A stretch of DNA of 14,134 nt, from positions 1 to 14,134 of the forward strand of contig CAYNFU010000019.1 of assembly GCA_964396785.1 (NCBI GenBank), written 5' to 3'. The translations under genes and the position numbers were made by a program. Positions 5,620-13,234 of the stretch are shown in pieces (positions within the stretch are counted from its first letter, which is position 1; each line of letters opens with the position of its first letter). The stretch comes from RBG-16-42-24 sp964396785. GTDB lineage: Bacteria > Patescibacteriota > Microgenomatia > UBA8517. The notes under the pieces were generated by a model, which saw only the letters and a list, made by a program, of their open reading frames with translations, did no database searches and was not told the DNA's origin.

Positions 5620-7471
5620 AGATTGCCAATTTTAGATCCGTTAACTTTCCCCATAGCAGTGATAAGGGATTTATCCTTTTTAACCTAAGTATTACTAAAC
5701 TAAGAAGGATAGTAAGTATTATAAATAAAATGGTCAAATTATAGAAAACTATCTGGCTTTTATTCGTAGGAAATTCTACTTTTTGGCCCAAGGTTACAAC
5801 CGTCACTTTTTCTGGGGCTTTGTTTCCAAGGATTCCGTAGGGCATAAAAGTGTCGAATTCATATGAGGCATAGGGAGGCAGAATATCGATTTCTTCTTTT
5901 AGGGCCAAATCCTGGTCGTAGTAAACCTGAGAGGAGATATTATAAAGGGCTACCGGGCCGGGATTTTTTACCTGGACATTTATTTTTTTGCCCGTAATCC
6001 CGGGAGACTTTGAAAGAGTTGCAAAAACCTTGGGTGTGGAAGATCTCTTTTCGGGCAACTGGCCAAAATTGACAAAAACGTCCTTTTGAGGGTTGGGGCC
6101 TAGCTTATATGACCCGGGGGGATAAGGGAAGGAAGCGTCTAGACCGTGGATAACGAAGGTAAAATGCCTGAGGTCTAGCTTTCCAAAATAGTCTATTCCA
6201 CCCGTAGTTGAGGCCCAGGTAGGGTCAACGGGAATCCAAACTCGTAGCTTACTATCCCAATATTCGGGCCAAGCATGCAGGACGTCGGAAACGAGTGAAA
6301 GAGGTTGGATTTGGGGATTTTCTGTATATGCATAACCATTTATTTCTCGAGCGGGAATACCTGCCGCGCGGGCTATTGCGATAAAGGAATCTGTATATTC
6401 CATGCATATTGCAGAATCAGGATTCTCTAGAGCTACTTTCGCCCCTAAGCGTTTAGTTTCCGGGGCAACTCTCTCAAAATCGTAACTTAGATTTTTTGAG
6501 ACAAAATCGTATATTTCACGAGGAGTTTTTAGTCTCGCCGCTAAACTGGTAATTGACGGGTCTTGGGTCTGCCAAAATTCTGATTCTTTGAGGTTCCCAT
6601 CTAAAACCTCCATGGGATATGAAAGAAATTCCCGGGGACTTGCAAATATTTGCACGCTTCCGGCGACTTTAACGTCGAGTCTTTCGCGGGCTTCGAGCTC
6701 ATAAATTGCGAGCCAATTTCCGTCTGGGTCGACTATAACGTTTTCTGGAGTAGGCTCTACTACTTCATAATACATTTTCTGATACGCAGTATCGGGAGGT
6801 ATGGCAATTTCGACTTGGGCAGTTTTACTTACTGGATTTTCGAGGTGATAATTTAGGGTAAATGAAAAAACTTGGAAATTGCCAAACCCAGCCGTAATTC
6901 CCAACTCCTGAGAATCCTTTTTGTCATATGTATATATTCTTTGACCTTCGGAAACCTCTGAGATTCGCGGCTCTGGTGAGATATAAGCCTCTTCTCCCAA
7001 TGAGAAAGGAACTGAGAATACCAAAGAATAGTTTCTGAAGGTAGATTCCTGTAAAAGTCTTGGAATTGAGATTTCCCAAATTTCACCTGTACGAATTGCG
7101 AATGAGTCTTCGCTAAATGTAATAAAAAAGTTTCTAACTTTCCCTTTGCCGACAAGAGCGTCGTCGAAGTTTACTTTAAGAATAGTTTTTTCGCCTTCGT
7201 TGTCCACTTCTACTTCAAATTCCTTGCTTCCCTCAAACGCCCTCACGTTTTTGGCTTCAATGTTATTTAATTCCAAGGTGTAGCTTGTTGCATAAAGGTC
7301 AGAAACTTGATTTTCGAGGATGATATTGTGGGAAACCTGAGTTCTGCCGCTTTCTTCAATCTCATATCTTACATTTGAGTCAACGACGAATTCATTAGCT
7401 CCCAAAGCATCGGGAACACTAAGAAAGAGTATAAAAAGGGAGGCGAGTAACGTAAGAAGTAGCTTTTTCAT
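5576..7471 (-). CDS. Exported, membrane-anchored transglutaminase-like protein
   Basis: Counting from the ATG at 7471 (631 residues), the protein has a signal peptide (1 to about 24, MKKLLLTLLASLF then ALGA), a long beta-rich extracytoplasmic region (about 25-300), a transglutaminase-like core (about 318-420), a further beta-rich region resembling a CARDB/Ig-type fold (about 478-560) and one membrane helix (about 575-595) with a basic cytoplasmic tail. The papain-like triad is complete: C356 (AICMEY), H399 (LHAWPEYW) and D416 (WIPVDPTW). Bacterial members act as proteases, amidases or crosslinkers, so this one probably modifies surface proteins or peptides; the substrate is unknown. An in-frame TTG at 7477 is a less likely start, because ATG gives a better signal peptide. 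It lies 27 bp after uvrA and overlaps uvrC by 44 bp, placing an envelope enzyme inside a DNA-repair operon. Confidence 0.85.
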   Translation of the reverse strand: MKKLLLTLLASLFILFLSVPDALGANEFVVDSNVRYEIEESGRTQVSHNIILENQVSDLYATSYTLELNNIEAKNVRAFEGSKEFEVEVDNEGEKTILKVNFDDALVGKGKVRNFFITFSEDSFAIRTGEIWEISIPRLLQESTFRNYSLVFSVPFSLGEEAYISPEPRISEVSEGQRIYTYDKKDSQELGITAGFGNFQVFSFTLNYHLENPVSKTAQVEIAIPPDTAYQKMYYEVVEPTPENVIVDPDGNWLAIYELEARERLDVKVAGSVQIFASPREFLSYPMEVLDGNLKESEFWQTQDPSITSLAARLKTPREIYDFVSKNLSYDFERVAPETKRLGAKVALENPDSAICMEYTDSFIAIARAAGIPAREINGYAYTENPQIQPLSLVSDVLHAWPEYWDSKLRVWIPVDPTWASTTGGIDYFGKLDLRHFTFVIHGLDASFPYPPGSYKLGPNPQKDVFVNFGQLPEKRSSTPKVFATLSKSPGITGKKINVQVKNPGPVALYNISSQVYYDQDLALKEEIDILPPYASYEFDTFMPYGILGNKAPEKVTVVTLGQKVEFPTNKSQIVFYNLTILFIILTILLSLVILRLKRINPLSLLWGKLTDLKLAIYEKLKKNKARSQGL

Positions 7472-7498
7472 TATCAAACTCTTATGTAAAAGTATATA

Positions 7499-10411
7499 TT
7501 ACTTAAGGTAATAACCTGTATACGAAGATTTTGTATTTTTTAGGCTTTCGGGACTACCTTTTGCAATGACTTTTCCTCCGGCGTTACCTCCTTCTGGGCC
7601 TAAATCAATAATCCAGTCTGCGTTTTTAATAACGTCTAAATTATGCTCAATAACACAGACCGTATTTCCTCTAGAAACTAAAACCTTTAAAACCCTCAAA
7701 AGATTTTCGACGTCGTAAAAATGTAAACCCGTGGTAGGCTCATCGAGTATATAGAATGTTTTGCCGGTGGCTTTTTTGGATAACTCGCTTGCCAATTTTA
7801 CCCTTTGAGCCTCCCCGCCGGAGAGAGTGGTGGCAGGCTGACCTAAGTGCATATACCCCAACCCTACTGACTCGATGGTTTCAAGTTTAGACAAAATCTG
7901 GGGGTGAGCATGAAAAAATTCCAGGGCTTCGGAAACTGTCATCTCCAAAATCTCGGCAATATTTTTTCCTTTATAGGAAACGTCGAGGGTTTGCCCGTTA
8001 TAGCGCTTGCCTTTACAAATTTCACAAGTTACCCAAATGTCACTCATAAACTGCATTTCAATTTTAATTTGTCCCTGGCCCTCGCAAGCCTCGCAGCGGC
8101 CACCGCGCACATTAAATGAAAAATGACCCTTTTTAAATCCCCTGGCCCTTGCTTCGTGGGTTAGGGCAAATACGTCTCTTATAGGGTCAAAGACCTTGGT
8201 GTATGTAGCAGGGTTTGAGCGTGGGGTTCTTCCGATAGGAGATTGGTCTATAAGAATTACCTTGTCTATAAACTCCTCCCCAACAAGTTTTTTGTAGGCA
8301 CCGACGTCCCCTCGAAAATAAGGGTTTAGCCTTTGATAAAGCGCGGGATAGAGAGTTTCTACAAGAAGTGTCGATTTTCCGCTTCCCGATACGCCGGTTA
8401 TTACAATAAACTTGCCAAGTGGGAACTGAACGTCGATTGCCTTAAGGTTAAACTGCTGGCAGCCGAAAATTGATAATGAACGGCCGTTAATGCCTAAAGG
8501 TTTTTGGACAGCTACTTCAACTTTTCTTTTACCCGATAGAAATTGTCCGGTCAGGGACTTTGAATTTTTACGAATTTCCTCGGGTGTTCCATTTGCCACA
8601 ATTTGACCACCCCATTTTCCTGCCCCAGGACCAAAATCGACTACATAGTCAGACTGATTAATCATTTCTCTATCGTGCTCAACGACAATTACAGTATTTC
8701 CTAAATCTCTCAATTTTTTAAGGGTATCAATTAACCTTTGATTGTCTCTCTGGTGGAGGCCAATAGTAGGTTCGTCGAGTACATAAAGGACCCCGGTAAG
8801 GCCTGAACCAATTTGTGAGGCTAGCCTAATTCGCTGAGCCTCGCCTCCAGATAAGGTTCCAGCCTCGCGGTCTATGGTAATGTATTCGAGTCCAACAGAC
8901 TTTAAAAATTCAAGGCGCTTTATAGCCTCCTTAACAATTGGAGCCGATATCTGCTCCTCGCGCGGATTTGCCCCGATTTCCTTTGCGAGAGAAGATAGCC
9001 AGTCGAGGGCTTCCAAGATGGACATTGATGTGACATCTGAAATGGATTTCGATAAAATTGTTACCGAAAGGGCTTCTTTTTTGAGGCGAGCCCCGTGGCA
9101 CTCGCTACAAACCTTTTGGCGCATATATTTTTCTATTTCCCAATGAACATAATCGGAGTCGGATTCAGCGTGTCTTCTTTCTAAAAAGTTAACTATTCCT
9201 TCAAATCTTTGCCAAATAAAGGTTTCTCGGCCAAATCTATTTGTGCCTTCAACTTTATATTCTTCAAGTCCCGTTCCGAAAAGAATAATTTCTTTTTCTT
9301 CTTTTGATAGGAGTCCGCAGACTTTTCGAGCGTCCATTCCAACCTCCTGACAAACCTTGAGTATCAGGCGGGAAAACCAGGTATCGTGCTCAAATGTTGC
9401 TCCCAAAGGTAAAATGCCTCCTTCAGAAATTGAAATTTCATCTGAAAAAACTAGGTTTGGATCCACTTTTAGAATTTTACCCAAGCCAGAACAGCTGACA
9501 CAGGCTCCGTGGGGAGAGTTAAAAGAGAAAGTCCTTGGTTCTATTTCGGGAAGTTGAATATTATCGACGGGACAGGAAAATCGCTCAGAAAAAAGATGGT
9601 CGGAAAATTTCTTAGGGAGTTCGGGCATTTCAAATCCCGAATCTAAAACCTGAGCCAAGATAACATTTCCTTCAGATAGATTGAGAGCTTGCCCAGTAGA
9701 ATCAGCTAAACGAGACTTTAGATTGTCTTCAAATATTTTGTCCTTTAGGTTTGAGGAAGAGAGGGAAATTTTGTCAATAACTGCCTCAATTGAGTGTTTA
9801 TTGGTTTTAATTAATATTAGCTCCTCGCTCAAATCCTTAACATAGCCATCAACCCTTACTTTTTTGTATCCCTTGGCCTTGAGATTGTCAAAAAGGGATG
9901 AAAATTCTCCTTTTCTATCAACTACAATAGGGGAGAGCACTAAAAACCAAGCTTTTTTGCTCTTTTTAGCAGTTTCTTTAATAAGCTCAACTCCCTTTTC
10001 GACTATCTGGTCAAGTGTCTGATGGGATATTTCCCTACCACATATGGGGCAATGGGGGTGCCCTACCCTTGCAAAAAGAAGGCGTAGATAATCGTAGATC
10101 TCGGTAACGGTTCCGACGGTTGAACGAGGATTTCTGGAAGTAGTTTTCTGGTCAATTGATATCGCTGGAGACAATCCTTCAATGTGGTCAACGTCGGGCT
10201 TTTCCATAATTCCCAGGAATTGCCGAGCGTAGGTTGAGAGGCTTTCAACGTAGCGCCTTTGTCCTTCTGCGTAAACGGTGTCAAAGGCTAAAGAACTCTT
10301 ACCACTACCAGAAACTCCCGTAAATACGACCAATTTGTTCTTGGGAATTTCAAGGTCAATGTTCTTGAGATTATGCTGCCTTGCACCTCGAATTTTGATT
10401 GCATTATCCAT
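7499..10411 (-). CDS. uvrA: Excinuclease ABC subunit A (UvrA)
   Basis: UvrA is the ABC-type ATPase dimer that finds DNA damage and loads UvrB. At 970 residues it is close to the usual 940-970. Two ABC modules are visible: first Walker A GVSGSGKSS (32-40), signature LSGGEAQRI (520-528), Walker B VLDEPT (544-549); second Walker A GVSGSGKST (673-681), signature LSGGEAQRV (863-871), Walker B ILDEPT (888-893). The zinc module essential for DNA binding is intact as C773-x2-C776 and C796-x2-C799. The first zinc module keeps C280, C304 and C307, but the usual second cysteine of CPxC is aspartate (D283, in CPVD). The start at 10411 follows a roughly 30-nt leader with a hairpin. The gene appears to head the run uvrA - transglutaminase - uvrC. 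Identity is certain. Confidence 0.97.
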   Translation of the reverse strand: MDNAIKIRGARQHNLKNIDLEIPKNKLVVFTGVSGSGKSSLAFDTVYAEGQRRYVESLSTYARQFLGIMEKPDVDHIEGLSPAISIDQKTTSRNPRSTVGTVTEIYDYLRLLFARVGHPHCPICGREISHQTLDQIVEKGVELIKETAKKSKKAWFLVLSPIVVDRKGEFSSLFDNLKAKGYKKVRVDGYVKDLSEELILIKTNKHSIEAVIDKISLSSSNLKDKIFEDNLKSRLADSTGQALNLSEGNVILAQVLDSGFEMPELPKKFSDHLFSERFSCPVDNIQLPEIEPRTFSFNSPHGACVSCSGLGKILKVDPNLVFSDEISISEGGILPLGATFEHDTWFSRLILKVCQEVGMDARKVCGLLSKEEKEIILFGTGLEEYKVEGTNRFGRETFIWQRFEGIVNFLERRHAESDSDYVHWEIEKYMRQKVCSECHGARLKKEALSVTILSKSISDVTSMSILEALDWLSSLAKEIGANPREEQISAPIVKEAIKRLEFLKSVGLEYITIDREAGTLSGGEAQRIRLASQIGSGLTGVLYVLDEPTIGLHQRDNQRLIDTLKKLRDLGNTVIVVEHDREMINQSDYVVDFGPGAGKWGGQIVANGTPEEIRKNSKSLTGQFLSGKRKVEVAVQKPLGINGRSLSIFGCQQFNLKAIDVQFPLGKFIVITGVSGSGKSTLLVETLYPALYQRLNPYFRGDVGAYKKLVGEEFIDKVILIDQSPIGRTPRSNPATYTKVFDPIRDVFALTHEARARGFKKGHFSFNVRGGRCEACEGQGQIKIEMQFMSDIWVTCEICKGKRYNGQTLDVSYKGKNIAEILEMTVSEALEFFHAHPQILSKLETIESVGLGYMHLGQPATTLSGGEAQRVKLASELSKKATGKTFYILDEPTTGLHFYDVENLLRVLKVLVSRGNTVCVIEHNLDVIKNADWIIDLGPEGGNAGGKVIAKGSPESLKNTKSSYTGYYLK

Positions 10412-10415
10412 AGTA

Positions 10416-10440
10416 AAAGCCCGCCGGTTTCATCCGGTGG
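10416..10440 (-). promoter_or_regulatory. Hairpin followed by a short U run in the uvrA leader
   Basis: On the minus strand CCACCGG (10440-10434), loop ATGAAA, then CCGGCGG (10427-10421) can pair with one A-C mismatch, followed by GC and four T before the ATG at 10411. It begins almost exactly at the predicted transcription start (about 10441), so it would form at the 5' end of the mRNA. Read in the plus direction the same stem is fully paired with one G-U. It may be a decayed bidirectional terminator, an attenuator, or a 5' stabilising hairpin. Confidence 0.4.
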
Positions 10441-10447
10441 TAGAGAA

Positions 10448-10456
10448 AGTATATCA
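10448..10456 (-). promoter_or_regulatory. Extended -10 promoter of uvrA
   Basis: Read on the minus strand: TGA followed by TATACT (hexamer 10453-10448), an extended -10. Transcription should start near 10441, about 30 nt before the uvrA ATG. No convincing -35 is seen. It lies back to back with the -10 of the plus-strand pilin-like gene (10479-10484), so the two divergent units share an 81-bp region. Confidence 0.5.
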
Positions 10457-10478
10457 CAGACAAACTAGCCAATTCGGG

Positions 10479-10484
10479 TATAAT
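10479..10484 (+). promoter_or_regulatory. Consensus -10 (TATAAT) of the pilin-like gene
   Basis: A perfect TATAAT ends 8 nt before the ATG at 10493, predicting a leaderless or near-leaderless mRNA. The -35 region is weak (ACAGAC at a 17-nt spacing). Confidence 0.55.
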
Positions 10485-10492
10485 AGTAAATT

Positions 10493-10819
10493 ATGAAGCT
10501 ATCCCAAGGCATTAGAATAGATAGGCCGCCTCCAGAGTTTGCCAATTTAAGGAACCTTACAATTCCTAAGCTCATTCCCCCTTTAATTAATCTCGTGATA
10601 ATTGCTACTGTGGTACTATTTATTTTCTCTCTCCTTTTGGGAGGACTAAAACTTATACTTTCTGGAGGAAATAAAGAAAAGACATCTGAAGCTTGGCGTC
10701 AGGTACTAAATGCACTTCTCGGTATTGCAATAGTTTTTGGTACGTGGGCAATAATTACATTTCTTGAGCAATTTTTTGGAGTTGAGCTAACTACAATACA
10801 ATTACCCAGCGCTAGGTAG
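10493..10819 (+). CDS. VirB2/TrbC-like (T4SS-type pilin) two-helix membrane protein
   Basis: This 108-residue protein has a polar N-terminus of about 25 residues containing PPPEFANL, then two membrane helices (about 30-58 and 73-93) separated by the short charged loop SGGNKEKTSEAWRQ. The arrangement (first helix, GGLKLILSGGNKEK loop, a helix with AWRQVLNALLGIAIVFGTWAII) is the pattern of small VirB2/TrbC-like pilins found in many copies in Patescibacteria. In type IV secretion systems such proteins polymerise into a pilus; in Patescibacteria their role is unproven and may concern DNA uptake or contact with host cells. No classical cleavable signal peptide is visible. No other secretion genes are nearby, so it stands alone. 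Its last 8 bp overlap the end of the opposing gene. Family call is by pattern only. Confidence 0.65.
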   Translation: MKLSQGIRIDRPPPEFANLRNLTIPKLIPPLINLVIIATVVLFIFSLLLGGLKLILSGGNKEKTSEAWRQVLNALLGIAIVFGTWAIITFLEQFFGVELTTIQLPSAR

Positions 10820-11177
10820 TAGGTTGAGTTGGAGATAGGCTATTCAAGACCGAGTTAATAACCTCGTTGGCTTTTTCAATATCTTCCTGGCTGGTCAATC
10901 TCTCGCCTCCCCCCTTTTTAAATTCCCCCTCGACACACCATTTAAGAAATCCGTCTACTTTTTCCTTAAGGGCTAGATCTTTTATATGTCCGTCTTCTAA
11001 GCTATACGATAAATGTCCTGCAACCATTTGGAACCAACCCCTACGGGCTTTGAATTTATTATCAGGGCTTGAGCTATGAATGACTTCTGGAGGAATTTTA
11101 TCTTGAAAATCGTCTCTAAAGTGTTTCAGTTTCTGAATTAGATATTCTTTTGAGTGAAGGTCGTTAATTGCTTCCAT
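10812..11177 (-). CDS. Small hypothetical protein downstream of uvrB
   Basis: I do not recognise this 121-residue soluble protein, counted from the ATG at 11177. It is charged, with likely helices at about 1-27 (MEAINDLHSKEYLIQKLKHF region), 60-85 and 95-115, a central segment with KARRGWFQMVAGHL (about 43-56) and a short proline/threonine tail. No membrane helix, signal peptide or metal-binding cysteine cluster is visible. The ATG is preferred over an in-frame TTG 6 bp upstream because a perfect TATAAT ends exactly 6 nt before it. The gap to the uvrB stop is 7 bp, so it may also be co-transcribed with uvrB. Its 3' end overlaps the convergent pilin-like gene by 8 bp. Real gene likely; function unknown. 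Confidence 0.65.
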   Translation of the reverse strand: MEAINDLHSKEYLIQKLKHFRDDFQDKIPPEVIHSSSPDNKFKARRGWFQMVAGHLSYSLEDGHIKDLALKEKVDGFLKWCVEGEFKKGGGERLTSQEDIEKANEVINSVLNSLSPTQPTT

Positions 11178-11183
11178 AAACAA

Positions 11184-11189
11184 ATTATA
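11184..11189 (-). promoter_or_regulatory. Consensus -10 (TATAAT) overlapping the uvrB stop codon
   Basis: Read on the minus strand, TATAAT (11189-11184) includes the uvrB stop codon and ends 6 nt before the ATG at 11177. This would give the small downstream gene its own leaderless transcript. The -35 position holds only AGATAA, so the case rests on the -10 and its spacing. Confidence 0.45.
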
Positions 11190-13197
11190 TAGTTATTTCT
11201 TTTATTTTATCTCTAATCTCAGCTGCTAGCTCGAAATTAAGGTCTTGTGCGGCAAGAAGCATCTCACGGCGAAGCTTAGAGGTCAATTTCTTCCTGTCCA
11301 TAGGGGTTAGAGACTCAATGTCAATTTCCGGAAGTCTTGAATAAACTTCCGCTTTTCGACCAAAAAGCGAATCTATTATGGTTTCTTCCTCCCTCTTAAC
11401 TACTTTTTCCCTAATAGGTTTTTGTATAGATTTTGGCTTTATTCCATACTTTTTATTCACCTTTATCTGGTAGGCTCGGCGTCTTTTAACTTCGGAGAGG
11501 GCCCTTTTCATTGAGCCTGTAATGGAATCAGCGTACATAATTACCCGTCCCTCTACGTGCCTCGCAGCCCTGCCCATGGTCTGAATTAAAGTCACGTCAC
11601 TTCTTAAAAATCCTTCTTTGTCCGCATCAAGTATGGCTACGAGTGAAACCTCAGGGAGATCAAGTCCCTCCCTTAGCAAGTTTATTCCCACCAAGACGTC
11701 GTATTTCCCAAGCCTGAGGTCGTCAAGAATATCGGTTCTATCGAGCGTTTTAACGTCGGAATGAAGGTAATGAACCTTAAGTCCCTGCTCGTTAAGGTAG
11801 GAAGAAAGGTCCTCGGCCGTTCTTTTAGTTAATGTGGTAACAAGTGTCCTTTGCTTCTTTTTAGCTTGAATTTTAATTTCTTCGAGGCAGTTAGCTACTT
11901 GGTTTTTGGTGGGTCTAATTTCAACTTCAGGATCGGGAATTCCAGTTGGGCGCAAGAGTTGCTCAACAACATTACCCTTTGACATGGAAAGCTCCCATTC
12001 AGATGGAGTTGCACTGGTTGCAATAAAATTGGGAATCCTTCTCATAAACTCGTCAAATTTCAAGGGGCGATTATCCATTGCCGCCGGGAGCCTAAAGCCA
12101 TATTCGACCAGAGTCTTTTTTCTGGCAAAGTCTCCGTTATACATCCCCCGAACTTGAGGAAATGTCATATGACTCTCGTCTACTATAACCAGCCAATCCT
12201 TTTTGGATGGCTCATTAAAGTAATCAAGAAGTGAAAATGGTGGGTCCCCCGGGGATCTTCCGTCAAAGTACCTCGAATAATTCTCAATCCCCTTTACGTA
12301 TCCGACCTCCTGAATCATTTCGAGATCATAAGTAACTCTTTGGGCGAGCCTTTGGGCCTCAAGTAATTTCCCTTGTTCTTTAAGCTCCTTCACTCTTTCT
12401 TCCAAATCTTTTTTTATTTGCCCTAATACATGGGCATTTTTAGAGGGATCAGTAATAAAGTGCTTGGCAGGATATAGTATGAAGTTTTTTAACCATTTAT
12501 TAATAGCTTGACCCGTAAGGGTATTTATTAGCGACACATTTTTTATTTTATCCCCAATAAGCTCAATTCTTACCCCTTCGTCCTGATAGGCGGGGTAGAT
12601 ATCGATTGTGTCTCCCCGAACCCTAAAGGTTCCCCTGTGGAAGCCAAAATCTCCCCTGTCGTATTGCAAATCAATGAGCCTATCTATTATTTGTTTTCTG
12701 TCTAGGCTCATTCCTTCTGAAAATTCAAAGACAAAATTGCCGTATTCACGGGGGGAACCTATGTTATACATGCAGGAGACCGAGGCAACAACGATAGTAT
12801 CTTTACGCGTAAGTAAGTTAGTTGTAGCCGCCAGACGCAGCTTGTCTATTAACTCATTAATACCCGCGTCTTTCTCAATATAGGTATCTGTAGACGGCAG
12901 GTATGCCTCGGGTTGGTAAAAGTCGTAGTAGGAAACAAAGTAGGAAACCGCGTTTTCTGGAAAAAAATCCCTAAGCTCCTGATAGAGCTGTGCAGCGAGC
13001 GTCTTATTGTGGGAAATAATTAAAGTAGGTCGTTGCAAACGCTCAATTACATTAGCCATTGTGAACGTTTTTCCAGAACCTGTAACGCCTAACAGAACTT
13101 GATATGGAGTTCCCTTTTCTACTCCCTTTGTAAGACTTTCTATTGCCCTGGTTTGATCGGGAATTGCTCTGAATTTCGAACTCAATTTGAATCTCAC
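11185..13197 (-). CDS. uvrB: Excinuclease ABC subunit B (UvrB)
   Basis: UvrB is the helicase-like damage-verification subunit that receives DNA from UvrA and recruits UvrC. I place the start at GTG 13197, giving 670 residues (VRFKLSSKFRAIPDQ), the usual length; the open frame runs 38 codons further to a TTG, but that extension is unlike the family and overlaps the divergent gene. Visible features: Walker A GVTGSGKT (37-44), beta-hairpin region with YYDFYQPEAYLP (90-101), motif II DESH (340-343), SAT motif (394-396), motif VI QTMGRAAR (539-546) and a C-terminal UVR helix pair (about 636-668) that binds UvrC. All core motifs are intact. The upstream TATACT predicts a near-leaderless GTG-start mRNA. 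It is not contiguous with uvrA; two small genes separate them. Confidence 0.96.
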   Translation of the reverse strand: MRFKLSSKFRAIPDQTRAIESLTKGVEKGTPYQVLLGVTGSGKTFTMANVIERLQRPTLIISHNKTLAAQLYQELRDFFPENAVSYFVSYYDFYQPEAYLPSTDTYIEKDAGINELIDKLRLAATTNLLTRKDTIVVASVSCMYNIGSPREYGNFVFEFSEGMSLDRKQIIDRLIDLQYDRGDFGFHRGTFRVRGDTIDIYPAYQDEGVRIELIGDKIKNVSLINTLTGQAINKWLKNFILYPAKHFITDPSKNAHVLGQIKKDLEERVKELKEQGKLLEAQRLAQRVTYDLEMIQEVGYVKGIENYSRYFDGRSPGDPPFSLLDYFNEPSKKDWLVIVDESHMTFPQVRGMYNGDFARKKTLVEYGFRLPAAMDNRPLKFDEFMRRIPNFIATSATPSEWELSMSKGNVVEQLLRPTGIPDPEVEIRPTKNQVANCLEEIKIQAKKKQRTLVTTLTKRTAEDLSSYLNEQGLKVHYLHSDVKTLDRTDILDDLRLGKYDVLVGINLLREGLDLPEVSLVAILDADKEGFLRSDVTLIQTMGRAARHVEGRVIMYADSITGSMKRALSEVKRRRAYQIKVNKKYGIKPKSIQKPIREKVVKREEETIIDSLFGRKAEVYSRLPEIDIESLTPMDRKKLTSKLRREMLLAAQDLNFELAAEIRDKIKEITI

Positions 13198-13199
13198 TT

Positions 13200-13228
13200 T
13201 TGATAAGTATACAATACCCAAATATAAG
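13200..13228 (+). promoter_or_regulatory. Promoter of the 13235-13600 gene
   Basis: TTGATA (13200-13205), a 17-nt spacer and TATAAG (13223-13228), each matching consensus at five of six positions. The -10 ends 6 nt before the ATG at 13235, predicting a leaderless mRNA and fixing that start. Its -35 is 3 bp from the uvrB start codon. Confidence 0.65.
13206..13211 (-). promoter_or_regulatory. -10 element of uvrB, inside the opposing promoter
   Basis: Read on the minus strand, TATACT (13211-13206) ends 8 nt before the uvrB GTG at 13197. The -35 region is weak (TTTCGG at a 17-nt spacing). The hexamer lies wholly inside the spacer of the divergent plus-strand promoter, so the two should not be occupied by RNA polymerase at once. 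Confidence 0.5.
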
Positions 13229-13234
13229 CCGAAA

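Noticed and set aside
7491..7496. TATACT before the transglutaminase gene as an independent promoter
   Set aside because: No matching -35 is present, the 19-nt distance to the ATG differs from the local pattern, and the 27-bp gap suggests read-through from uvrA; possible but not supported enough to list.
13187..13234. A TTG start for the 13235-13600 gene
   Set aside because: It lies upstream of and within the gene's best promoter and inside uvrB; the ATG at 13235 is placed exactly 6 nt after the -10.
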